Assembly (NCBI GenBank): GCA_965212165.1
Contig: OZ243096.1
Location: 1,240,001-1,304,000 of the forward strand
Direction: 5' to 3'
Length of the DNA stretch: 64,000 nt
From: RHLJ01 sp965212165
GTDB taxonomy: Bacteria; Bacteroidota; Rhodothermia; Balneolales; Balneolaceae
A program made the position numbers and the translations under genes. The notes under the pieces were generated by a model that was given only the letters and a program-made list of their open reading frames with translations, did no database searches and was not told the DNA's origin. Below are positions 55,542-62,834 of the stretch, in pieces (positions within the stretch are counted from its first letter, which is position 1; each line of letters opens with the position of its first letter).

Positions 55542-56066
55542 ATGAACTGTCGAATTTTATTATTGTTACCAATAGTTAGCTTATTGATGGGAGGAGCATT
55601 AGTAGCTCAATCTCAATCAGAAATAAATTCAGGATTTGAATGGCTATCTCTTGATGAAGCCCAATTGAAAGCAAAAGATTCAGGAAAAAATATACTTCTT
55701 TTTGGTTATGCAGAATGGTGTACTTATTGCTTAAAGATGAGAAGAGAGTCTTTTACAGATTCAACCGTTCAGAAATCAATTACAGACTTTTATTATCCAG
55801 TTCAATTAAATGGTGAGTCGGAAGAAAACATAACTTGGAATGGGAAAAAAATGCAAGCTAGAGAGCTGGCTAGGTACTTAAGACTTACTTCATTTCCAAC
55901 ACACTATTTCATTAATTCGGAGGGTGAAATTCTTGGAGCTCAACCTGGATTTATTGAACCCTATGTTTATTCACCGCTTTTAAATTTCGTTGGATCTGGA
56001 GCATATGGGAACATGACTTTTGAAGAATTCTTTGAAATTGAGGAAGATTCTGAGGGTGGACAATGA
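55542..56066 (+). CDS. Exported thioredoxin-fold protein
   Basis: 174 residues from the ATG at 55542, 22 bases after the phosphatase stop; an upstream TTG within the phosphatase gene (55503) would lengthen it unnaturally. The signal segment is RILLLLPIVSLLMGGALVAQ. The active site WCTYC (Cys60, Cys63) sits in LLFGYAEWCTYCLKM, and TSFPTHYFINSEGEILG has the cis-proline. The form resembles the thioredoxin_7/DsbD C-terminal-like group and SoxW-type proteins. It would shuffle electrons or fold thiol proteins in the periplasm. Its stop codon overlaps the next ATG (ATGA), so it is translationally linked to the metal regulator, though no functional link is known. Confidence 0.87.
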   Translation: MNCRILLLLPIVSLLMGGALVAQSQSEINSGFEWLSLDEAQLKAKDSGKNILLFGYAEWCTYCLKMRRESFTDSTVQKSITDFYYPVQLNGESEENITWNGKKMQARELARYLRLTSFPTHYFINSEGEILGAQPGFIEPYVYSPLLNFVGSGAYGNMTFEEFFEIEEDSEGGQ

Positions 56067-56722
56067 GTCTTAGCCAATCGGTTGAGGATTATTTAAAGGC
56101 AATCTATATCCTAGAGACAGAAGGGAATGGAGCAACTACGACCAATATTGCTGAGACCTTAAATATTTCGTCTGCATCGGTAACAAATATGTTAAAACGG
56201 TTAGCAGGCATGAACTTTATAGAACACAAATCCTATAAAGGAGCTACTCTTACAGAGGCAGGTAAAAAAATAGCTCTTGAAATTCTTCGTCATCACCGGC
56301 TTCTAGAGTTGTATTTACAAGAAATAATGGGATACTCATGGGATGAAGTTCATGATGAAGCAGAAAAATTGGAACATCATATTTCAGAACAATTTGAAGA
56401 TAGAATTGCAGAATTATTAGATCACCCAACCCATGATCCACATGGTGACCCAATTCCTTCAAAAGATGGAGTCATGCCTGAAATGGCTTCTTTAGCAATC
56501 ACAGAGGCAGAATTAGAGGTGCCTTATATAATTGGAAGGGTGAAGGATCAGGATCCCGAATTACTGAGGCATTTAGAGAAAACGGGAATTATTCCAGGTG
56601 TAAAGTTGACCATTCTAAAAAAAGATCCATTCGAAGGGCCTGTACAAGTAAAGTTAGAGGATGAAGAAAAAACAATAGGTTTTAAAATAGCCAAACAGGT
56701 TTTTTTGGTAACTAATTCTTAA
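56063..56722 (+). CDS. DtxR/MntR-family metal-dependent repressor
   Basis: 219 residues with the full three-part DtxR layout: winged helix-turn-helix (SVEDYLKAIYILETEGNGATTTNIAETLNISSASVTNMLKRL), dimerisation and metal-binding helices (EILRHHRLLELYLQEIMGYSWDEVHDEAEKLEHHIS), and a C-terminal FeoA-like SH3 domain from about 150 (VKDQDPELLRHLEKTGIIPGVKLTIL). These bind Fe(II) or Mn(II) and shut off uptake genes. Here it converges with and overlaps feoB by four bases, and a 28-base inverted repeat before feoA is its likely operator, favouring iron sensing. Whether iron or manganese is the effector cannot be read directly. Confidence 0.92.
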   Translation: MSLSQSVEDYLKAIYILETEGNGATTTNIAETLNISSASVTNMLKRLAGMNFIEHKSYKGATLTEAGKKIALEILRHHRLLELYLQEIMGYSWDEVHDEAEKLEHHISEQFEDRIAELLDHPTHDPHGDPIPSKDGVMPEMASLAITEAELEVPYIIGRVKDQDPELLRHLEKTGIIPGVKLTILKKDPFEGPVQVKLEDEEKTIGFKIAKQVFLVTNS

Positions 56723-58131
56723 GCAACTAATCTCCAAATAAAGGCTAAAACTAGTAGGAAAATTATCCCAAAACCAATTGGAAGGAGAGAAGCTAAGGTA
56801 GTCCACTTAATACTTTTTGTCTCTTTATAAATGGTATAGATAGTAGTGCTACAAGGATTGTGCATCAAGCTAAAAAACATGACACTAACAGCTGTAAGTA
56901 AAGTCCAGCCTCCTGCATTAAGTACTTCGCTAATTGTTCCTATCTCGTCTGGCTCAAACATAATTCCTGCACCGGAACCGACTCCAATAATATTTGTACT
57001 TAACACAGTAAGCATCAGAATGGTAGGTACAACAATTTCATTCGCAGGAATAGCGACTATATAAGCAACTAGAATTACTCCATTCAACCCAATAAACCAA
57101 CCAATTGGGTCGAGCAGATTAATCATATGTACCGCTACACTTAAATCACCAATCATTATATTTGATGAAAGCCAGATTACGGCACCTGCAGGTAATGCAA
57201 AAACAATGGCCCGCCAAAGAACAAAAATGGTTCTATCGATAAGGGATGTATAAAGCGTTCTTAATACACGTGGTGACCGATATGGAGGAAGCTCTAAGCT
57301 AAAGGTAGAAGTTTCACCTTTTAAAACGGTTTTATTCAACATCCAGGATGCTAAAAAAGTAAGGAATACTCCAAAAAGAGCTATTCCAACTACAGATAAT
57401 GCAGTAGCAAAGCCAGCAAACCAGGCAGGAGCAAGTGCACCAACAAATAAACTGGATAGGATTATAATTGTAGGCCAACGTCCATTACATAAAGAGAAAT
57501 TATTAGTTATAATCGCAATTAATCGTTCTCTAGGGCTATCAATAATTCTAGCTGAAATTACTCCAGCAGCATTACAACCAAAACCCATCATCATGCTTAA
57601 AGACTGTTTACCATGAGCCCCAGCTTTTTTGAATAATCCATCAAGATTAAAGGCTACTCTTGGTAGGTAACCAAGATCTTCTAATAATGTGAACATTGGA
57701 AAAAATATCGCCATTGGGGGCAGCATTACAGAAATAACCCATGCAGTTGAAAGATACATGCCATCAATTAGTACCCCACTTAACCACCATGGCCAAGAAC
57801 TTGTCCAATCTCTTAGCAAAGGATAAGCATCATCAATTAATAAAGTTGCAAGCATTGATGAAGGATAATTTGCTCCAATAATTGTCAACCAAATTACGAG
57901 TGTGAATAAACCGATCATTACAGGGAATCCCCATAATCTACTTGTAAGGATACGATCGATTTTTTCGTCTTTAAACGCCCTGATTTTCTCTTTCGATACT
58001 GTTTTACTTGTAATTTGGGCAGCTTTTTTAAATAAACTTTCTACATAGATGTCATGTACAGGTATAGATAATTGTTCTCTGTAAGAATTTGCCTTTTCTA
58101 TAAGTCTTTGAGAATTTTCTTGATTAGCCAT
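56719..58131 (-). CDS. feoB: FeoB membrane domain (ferrous iron permease), separate gene
   Basis: 470 residues corresponding to the membrane part of FeoB. After about 60 soluble residues (VSKEKIRAFKDEKIDRILTSRLWG, the usual lead-in), there are eight or more helices with the Gate/nucleoside-recognition segments MGFGCNAAGVISARIIDSPRERLIAIITNNFSLC and ANEIVVPTILML. The GTPase that is normally on the same chain is the next gene upstream, two bases away and in a different frame. Together they would import Fe(II) across the inner membrane. It ends inside the last bases of the convergent DtxR gene, so expression of the two could interfere. Confidence 0.9.
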   Translation of the reverse strand: MANQENSQRLIEKANSYREQLSIPVHDIYVESLFKKAAQITSKTVSKEKIRAFKDEKIDRILTSRLWGFPVMIGLFTLVIWLTIIGANYPSSMLATLLIDDAYPLLRDWTSSWPWWLSGVLIDGMYLSTAWVISVMLPPMAIFFPMFTLLEDLGYLPRVAFNLDGLFKKAGAHGKQSLSMMMGFGCNAAGVISARIIDSPRERLIAIITNNFSLCNGRWPTIIILSSLFVGALAPAWFAGFATALSVVGIALFGVFLTFLASWMLNKTVLKGETSTFSLELPPYRSPRVLRTLYTSLIDRTIFVLWRAIVFALPAGAVIWLSSNIMIGDLSVAVHMINLLDPIGWFIGLNGVILVAYIVAIPANEIVVPTILMLTVLSTNIIGVGSGAGIMFEPDEIGTISEVLNAGGWTLLTAVSVMFFSLMHNPCSTTIYTIYKETKSIKWTTLASLLPIGFGIIFLLVLAFIWRLVA

Positions 58132-58133
58132 GA

Positions 58134-58958
58134 TTAATTTCTTGCTAAATTTAGAGACTTCAATTCTTTAACAAGGTTAAGATGAGGTTGATTGTAAGAC
58201 TTGTTTAACCGTTCTAATTCTCCTGAAAATAATGCCTCTTCAATTCTATTATCACCTTCTAATAACCTAAGTGCTAACCATTTTTTATTCGGAACTTTTG
58301 GATACAAATCAGTAATGTCAGATAATAAATCCTGAACAGATTCTTTAAGTTCCTCAGGAATTTCAATTTCATTTTTTGATTCAAAGATAGTTTCTTCATT
58401 AGCAACAGAGTGAATTGAAGCTAAAAGTTGATCAAATCCTTTTTCGTATCTGGCAACAGTATCTATTACAGGAACACCTAACTCTTTACTTAATAATGTT
58501 ACATCAATAGAGAGCCCTTTCCTTTTTGCTTCATCCATTAAATTTAAACAAATAACTACCTTACTAGTGATCTCAAGAATTTGAAGAGTAAGGTTAAGAT
58601 TACGTTCTAAACGGGTAGCATCTACGACAATAACAGTCACATCTGGCTGACCAAAAAGGATGAAGTTTCTGGCTATTTCTTCATCTTCACTAGTTGAAAG
58701 CAAAGAATATGTACCTGGAAGATCAACTAGTTTAAATCTGGTTTCTTTATAATCAAAAGCGCCTTCAGCTCTTGTTACAGTTTTTCCCGGCCAGTTTCCC
58801 GTATGCTGTCGTAAGCCGGTTAAAGCATTAAAAACAGTGCTTTTACCTGTGTTGGGATTCCCAGCTAGAGCAACCATGTAATCCCAGTTATCAAACTTAA
58901 GACCTAGTTTTTTTAGTTGTTTTCTCTTGAAAGATTCAGTTTTAGCTTCAGCAGACAT
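58134..58958 (-). CDS. feoB: FeoB GTPase domain, separate gene
   Basis: 274 residues corresponding to the cytoplasmic NFeoB part. G1 is GNPNTGKS (33-40), G2 threonine lies in NWPGKTV, G3 is DLPGTYSL (79-86) and G4 is NLMD (139-142); a helical regulatory domain follows to the end. There is a 28-residue lysine-rich N-terminal extension and no membrane segment, so it is soluble. It sits one base from feoA and two bases from the membrane half, so all three are one operon. A split is more likely than a sequencing frameshift because the joined length before the first membrane helix would exceed that of E. coli FeoB. Confidence 0.92.
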   Translation of the reverse strand: MSAEAKTESFKRKQLKKLGLKFDNWDYMVALAGNPNTGKSTVFNALTGLRQHTGNWPGKTVTRAEGAFDYKETRFKLVDLPGTYSLLSTSEDEEIARNFILFGQPDVTVIVVDATRLERNLNLTLQILEITSKVVICLNLMDEAKRKGLSIDVTLLSKELGVPVIDTVARYEKGFDQLLASIHSVANEETIFESKNEIEIPEELKESVQDLLSDITDLYPKVPNKKWLALRLLEGDNRIEEALFSGELERLNKSYNQPHLNLVKELKSLNLARN

Positions 58959-58959
58959 A

Positions 58960-59193
58960 CTAACCTTCTTTAAGATAGATTTTATTCGATTGTTCCTTTC
59001 TTAAGGCTATAACAGTTCCAAGTACTTCAAAAGCAATTGGATCGCCTGATGCACTTTTGAAACAATTCTTTATTTTTACACCAGGATAAATTCCAAGATC
59101 TAAAAGCCTTCTTCTTTCAGCACCATTAAGACTTTTGTCAATTTCTTTGACAATTGATGATTTCCCTTTTTCTAAATACGTAAGCAGTTTCAT
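58960..59193 (-). CDS. feoA: FeoA, small iron transport accessory protein
   Basis: 77 residues from ATG 59193; a TTG 18 bases upstream is less likely. The SH3-like FeoA domain is seen in SSIVKEIDKSLNGAERRRLLDLGIYPGVKIKNCFKSASGDPIAFEVLGTVIALRKE. FeoA is a small cytoplasmic protein that helps FeoB and is thought to act on its GTPase. It heads the operon with the two FeoB halves. The putative DtxR operator begins 21 bases upstream of its start codon. Confidence 0.92.
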   Translation of the reverse strand: MKLLTYLEKGKSSIVKEIDKSLNGAERRRLLDLGIYPGVKIKNCFKSASGDPIAFEVLGTVIALRKEQSNKIYLKEG

Positions 59194-59213
59194 GATAGTT
59201 ATATTAATCAAAG

Positions 59214-59241
59214 TTTAAAGTTAGTCAAGACTAAATTTAAA
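59214..59241 (-). promoter_or_regulatory. Likely DtxR-family operator upstream of feoA
   Basis: The arms TTTAAAGTTAGTC (59214-59226) and GACTAAATTTAAA (59229-59241) are complementary at 12 of 13 positions around an AA spacer. The core TTAGTC-AA-GACTAA resembles the TTAG...CTAA sites bound by DtxR/IdeR/MntR proteins. It sits 21-48 bases before the feoA ATG, where a repressor could block the promoter. A DtxR-family gene is at the far end of the same locus. Confidence 0.65.
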
Positions 59242-59296
59242 TCCAATTAGAATTAGACAATGAAAACCGATTACTAAAATGCAGACTATGAATGGT

Positions 59297-60106
59297 CTAT
59301 TTAATGAGCATCATTCTTCTTGTAATAACTTCATTTTCTACAGTTAAGCGGTAAATATAAACGCCAGATGGTGACTGAGATGCGTTCCATGATACAGATT
59401 GCTCGCCAGAAGATTGAAGTTCATTAACTAGTGTTGCTATTTCTCTACCTAATAAATTAAAAACTTGTAGTTTTACTTTTGAAGAGGATGTTAACTGATA
59501 GGTAATAGTTGTAGAAGGGTTAAATGGATTGGGGTAGTTTTGTTCAAGATAAAGTGAACTTGGAAGTTCGGATTCATTTTCTGACGAAGTAGAGAGCAAA
59601 GCTAATTCAGATTCAATAGTTGCAACAACATCTTGGTATCCAATATTGACATAGGTGTTACCCTTATACTTAACCAGACCATCAGCACCTACAACAACAG
59701 ATCTATCATAGGCACTAGCATTTCCATAATAAGCGACTAATATATCTCGGGCTGTAAAAAGAAGGTCATAGGTGATTCCAGTTGCGGCTTTGAAACTTGC
59801 ATTCGAACTTGCTGATTCGTTCCAGGTATCAAGACCTAAAGCCACAAAATTTGTGTCATCGACAAATGATTGATGAATCTCAGTTTCAGTAACGGGTCCA
59901 TTAGACCTGCAATGAGGACATCCGGCTCCATAAAAAAAGATATAGACAACTTTACCACTAAGTTCAGAAAGATCGATACGATCTCCTTGACCACCACCTA
60001 AGTATGCGAGCCGGAAGTTTGGAGCTTCTTCACCAACATTAACCTGAGCTTTTGTAGGCAAGGCAATGACTATAAAAAGAAGTGTGATTGATAATAGTTT
60101 TTTCAT
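59297..60106 (-). CDS. Redoxin with T9SS sorting domain
   Basis: 269 residues. The signal peptide is MKKLLSITLLFIVIALPTKA. A peroxiredoxin-like thioredoxin fold follows, with the active site GAGCPHCRSNG (Cys63, Cys66) and the SAYDRSVVVGADGLV segment. From about 185 a type A T9SS sorting domain begins with LEQNYPNPFNPST and ends in TRRMMLIK, so the protein is predicted to cross the outer membrane and be fixed at the surface or released. It is a paralogue of the lipoprotein encoded 11 bases upstream; the two are about half identical in the redoxin part. It is the last gene of the four-gene operon. Confidence 0.9.
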   Translation of the reverse strand: MKKLLSITLLFIVIALPTKAQVNVGEEAPNFRLAYLGGGQGDRIDLSELSGKVVYIFFYGAGCPHCRSNGPVTETEIHQSFVDDTNFVALGLDTWNESASSNASFKAATGITYDLLFTARDILVAYYGNASAYDRSVVVGADGLVKYKGNTYVNIGYQDVVATIESELALLSTSSENESELPSSLYLEQNYPNPFNPSTTITYQLTSSSKVKLQVFNLLGREIATLVNELQSSGEQSVSWNASQSPSGVYIYRLTVENEVITRRMMLIK

Positions 60107-60117
60107 TACAAAATGGT

Positions 60118-60654
60118 TTAAGAATTAATTTTCTCAAGTTCAGCACTTACAGTTTCTACAACTTTATTCACGTCGGTATTCACAAAGCCAGATCCTTGAT
60201 ATGCAATCTTCCCATTAGCATCTATTACAACAGATCTATCATAGGCGCTAGCACTTCCATAGTAATCGATGAGGCTTTGTCGAGCATTCAATAGCAGAGG
60301 GTATGAAATGCTTGTAGCGTTTTTGAAGGAGTTATTTTGACTAACGGAGTTATTCCATGTATCTAAACCAAATGCTACAAAGTTAGAATCACTTTCAAAA
60401 ACAGAATTAATCTGAAACTCTGTTACTGGACCATTAGATCTGCAATGTGGACAGCCAGCGCCATAAAAAAATAAGTAAACAACTTTTCCTTGGAAATCAG
60501 ATAAGGTAATTTGTTGACCGTCTAATGTATTGTAACTAAAATTAGGTGCAGTTCGACCAATCGCATCATCAATTCCACCACTATCAGAAGTGGTATTACA
60601 TCCAATAAAAAAAACAGAAAGTGATATAAATATTAATAAAAAAGAGTGCTTCAT
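60118..60654 (-). CDS. Redoxin lipoprotein, paralogue of the next gene
   Basis: 178 residues. The lipobox is FFIGC (Cys19). The same redoxin domain as in the downstream gene is present: GKVVYLFFYGAGCPHCRSNG with Cys68 and Cys71, ENFVAFGLDTWN-like and GSASAYDRSVVIDANG. It lacks the T9SS domain. The pair most likely arose by tandem duplication, leaving one copy anchored by lipid in the envelope and one exported to the outside. A redox relay between them is possible but not shown. It lies 19 bases after the DUF6029 gene. Confidence 0.9.
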   Translation of the reverse strand: MKHSFLLIFISLSVFFIGCNTTSDSGGIDDAIGRTAPNFSYNTLDGQQITLSDFQGKVVYLFFYGAGCPHCRSNGPVTEFQINSVFESDSNFVAFGLDTWNNSVSQNNSFKNATSISYPLLLNARQSLIDYYGSASAYDRSVVIDANGKIAYQGSGFVNTDVNKVVETVSAELEKINS

Positions 60655-60673
60655 AATTGTTTAAATCTAGTTA

Positions 60674-62215
60674 TTAAAACCTTGTTGAAAACCGGACTTC
60701 AACTCCTTCAAAGTCTAAAATCTCATAACATATACCAGATGTGCAAGCAGGTCCACCACGTCTTTTTCCAGCAAAAACATCTATTCTATTTGTATAATTA
60801 AATTTATAGGACGCATTCCCACCAAACCAAGTTCTAATCTCAGACTCTATGTTAAATGTGTTAGGATTATCTTTTAATTGCGGATCTGTACTTGCTTCAA
60901 AAATTAGACCTATTGAAAGATCTGGTTGGTATGAAAAAGTAATTGAACTGTAGAAGTTGGTGCTAGTATTCGGAAGAAACTCATTAATCGAAAAATCAAA
61001 TTCTTCACGGTCAAAAGTTTGATACTGAAGATCTAGAACTAATCCCCAGATGTAGTCGAAAGATTTATCAGCAACAAAGCCAACAGAAATTCGATTTTCT
61101 TCCATTTTCTCATCATCATTCGCAAAATCGAAAAAGGATTTTAGCGACAAGTAATCATCAACTTCAAAGTACCCTTCTAAAAAATATTCACGATAGTTCT
61201 TTTCAATAAAAACTTCATTTTTAGCCATTGTAAAATTTGCAACTACAGAATGACCGTCCTCAAAATTATAGTAGAATTCTGTTTGAAAACCTGTTTCATT
61301 TGAAGATTCCAAAACATGAGTACTTCGATTTAAAATAGGGTAGGTATGTTCTTTTATTAAAGAAGGTGGATCATTATAGCCACTTTGTCCTAAGCGGAAA
61401 AGGTTATAGTTTTTATACTCAATACTACCTCCAAAAGAGTTTAAATAAAAATTCATACCAGAGTACAAAGCGTATGAATCATCCTTATCGAATGCTAGTA
61501 GTGATGCATCATTCTGAAAAGCATACTCACCAAAAAACTGAATATTTGATACTGCGTTTAAGTCGAGCATTAATGAGCCGTATTCCTGAAAGTTGTTAGT
61601 AAATGTTGGATGGGAACGCATATAAGCTCCTCCAATACTAATAACCTCATTGATAAATATATTCGCTTGAATAGCTTCTACAAGATCTGGTCTTCGAACA
61701 CTATCTGGTTTAAAATTGGGTGGTAAATCATTTAATAATGGTTCAGCACGAAGTGCTTTTATTTCTAGCCAATCAGTATTCGCATTAATAGCTATTCCTT
61801 CTAAATCTCTAAAAAAAGCGAATCGAGTTCGTTCTGGTTCACGTTCAAATACAGATCCTGGAATATCATAACTACGAAGTAAAAGGCCTCTACCTATAGT
61901 TTCATAAAAATTACCGACACGGATTCTAACATTATCATCTTGAAATTGGAATCTTTTTTGGGTGAGTTCTAAATAATTTCTTTCTTGAAATGGTGTTAGG
62001 AAATGCTCCACTTTTCCATAAAAACTGAGCTTATCAGAATCATAAAATAAATTCAGTTGGTTATAAGACGTAGTTAAGTCCTTATTCTTTTCGTAAGGAA
62101 GGTTGCCATATTGAAACTCAAAAGAATTGGAACCATAAACCTGAGCTTGAACTAAGTTGCTTTTGCTAAGTAATAGCAAAAGCGAGAAGATTTGAAAAAG
62201 GAATACACGGATCAT
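60674..62215 (-). CDS. DUF6029-type outer-membrane beta-barrel protein
   Basis: 513 residues. It has a signal peptide (FLFQIFSLLLLLSKSNLVQA). The rest alternates polar and hydrophobic residues in strands of 9-12 with aromatic girdles, ending in VEVRFSTRF, a C-terminal phenylalanine as expected for BAM-inserted outer-membrane proteins. RVGNFYETIGRGLLLRSYDIPGSVFEREPERTRFAFFRDLEGIAINAN matches the conserved region of DUF6029 proteins. The role is unknown. The ATG overlaps the stop of the TlpA-like gene, and two redoxins follow, so a redox-linked outer-membrane function is suggested by context. A CTSGIC near the C-terminus has two cysteines that might form a disulfide or be a target. Confidence 0.82.
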   Translation of the reverse strand: MIRVFLFQIFSLLLLLSKSNLVQAQVYGSNSFEFQYGNLPYEKNKDLTTSYNQLNLFYDSDKLSFYGKVEHFLTPFQERNYLELTQKRFQFQDDNVRIRVGNFYETIGRGLLLRSYDIPGSVFEREPERTRFAFFRDLEGIAINANTDWLEIKALRAEPLLNDLPPNFKPDSVRRPDLVEAIQANIFINEVISIGGAYMRSHPTFTNNFQEYGSLMLDLNAVSNIQFFGEYAFQNDASLLAFDKDDSYALYSGMNFYLNSFGGSIEYKNYNLFRLGQSGYNDPPSLIKEHTYPILNRSTHVLESSNETGFQTEFYYNFEDGHSVVANFTMAKNEVFIEKNYREYFLEGYFEVDDYLSLKSFFDFANDDEKMEENRISVGFVADKSFDYIWGLVLDLQYQTFDREEFDFSINEFLPNTSTNFYSSITFSYQPDLSIGLIFEASTDPQLKDNPNTFNIESEIRTWFGGNASYKFNYTNRIDVFAGKRRGGPACTSGICYEILDFEGVEVRFSTRF

Positions 62216-62691
62216 TTCTCAAGTAACTTTAAAATCTCTTCTCGAATAGTGATTTCTTCACCAGCTTTATATCCCTCATGGAAGTACACAATTTCATCAT
62301 CACTATTTACAATTAGAAGAGTTGGAATGGCTTTAACACCAAGTCTTGCCATTACCTCACTATTTGTATCCAGCAACACTGGATAATTAACTCCAAGTGA
62401 GCGTGCAAATGGTTTTACTTTTGCAAGGTTACGAGGACCATCAATACTGATACCCACAAAATTTACTCCATCAGATTTAAATTCGTCAGAAATTTCAACC
62501 AGCTTTGGGATAGATTTAATACAAGGTTTACACCAAGTTGCCCAAAAATCAATTACTGTAAATTGGTCACCTTTAACATTTTTAAAGGTAACAGTTCTAT
62601 TATCTAGGTTTTTCAGTCGAAAGTTTTTCACTTTTGGCTGTTCAACTATAAGGCTGCTAAGCAGGATAACGACTGAGAGTAAGAGCTTCAT
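62212..62691 (-). CDS. TlpA-like thioredoxin, first gene of the redox operon
   Basis: 159 residues. A signal segment (MKLLLSVVILLSSLIVEQ) precedes a compact thioredoxin fold with active site WATWCKPC (Cys54, Cys57) and cis-proline in GVKAIPTLLIVNSDDEI. It would act in the periplasm as a thiol-disulfide reductase. ATGA overlap couples it to the DUF6029 gene. Its upstream region is shared with a divergent esterase gene and contains a perfect 10-base inverted repeat. Confidence 0.9.
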   Translation of the reverse strand: MKLLLSVVILLSSLIVEQPKVKNFRLKNLDNRTVTFKNVKGDQFTVIDFWATWCKPCIKSIPKLVEISDEFKSDGVNFVGISIDGPRNLAKVKPFARSLGVNYPVLLDTNSEVMARLGVKAIPTLLIVNSDDEIVYFHEGYKAGEEITIREEILKLLEK

Positions 62692-62768
62692 AATGATTTA
62701 ATTAGATGTAATACAATAAGTATGAACAAAAAAACTGAATTAAATATCACAAAAGGGTAAAATCTAAA

Positions 62769-62804
62769 TGAATCTATACCTGACGTATTTTTTATATAGA
62801 TTCA
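62769..62804. promoter_or_regulatory. Inverted repeat between the divergent redox operon and esterase
   Basis: TGAATCTATA (62769-62778) and TATAGATTCA (62795-62804) are exactly complementary with a 16-base AT-rich spacer. It sits 31 bases before the esterase start and 77 before the redox operon start, a position suitable for a shared operator. It has no T-run, so it does not look like a terminator. Confidence 0.4.
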
Positions 62805-62834
62805 GATACTTAACCAAAACTAGAAATTATAATA

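Noticed and set aside
58130..58137. Sequencing frameshift as the cause of the split feoB
   Set aside because: It cannot be excluded without reads, but the combined soluble length is too long for a simple frameshifted FeoB and each half has proper start and stop signals, so I treat the split as real.
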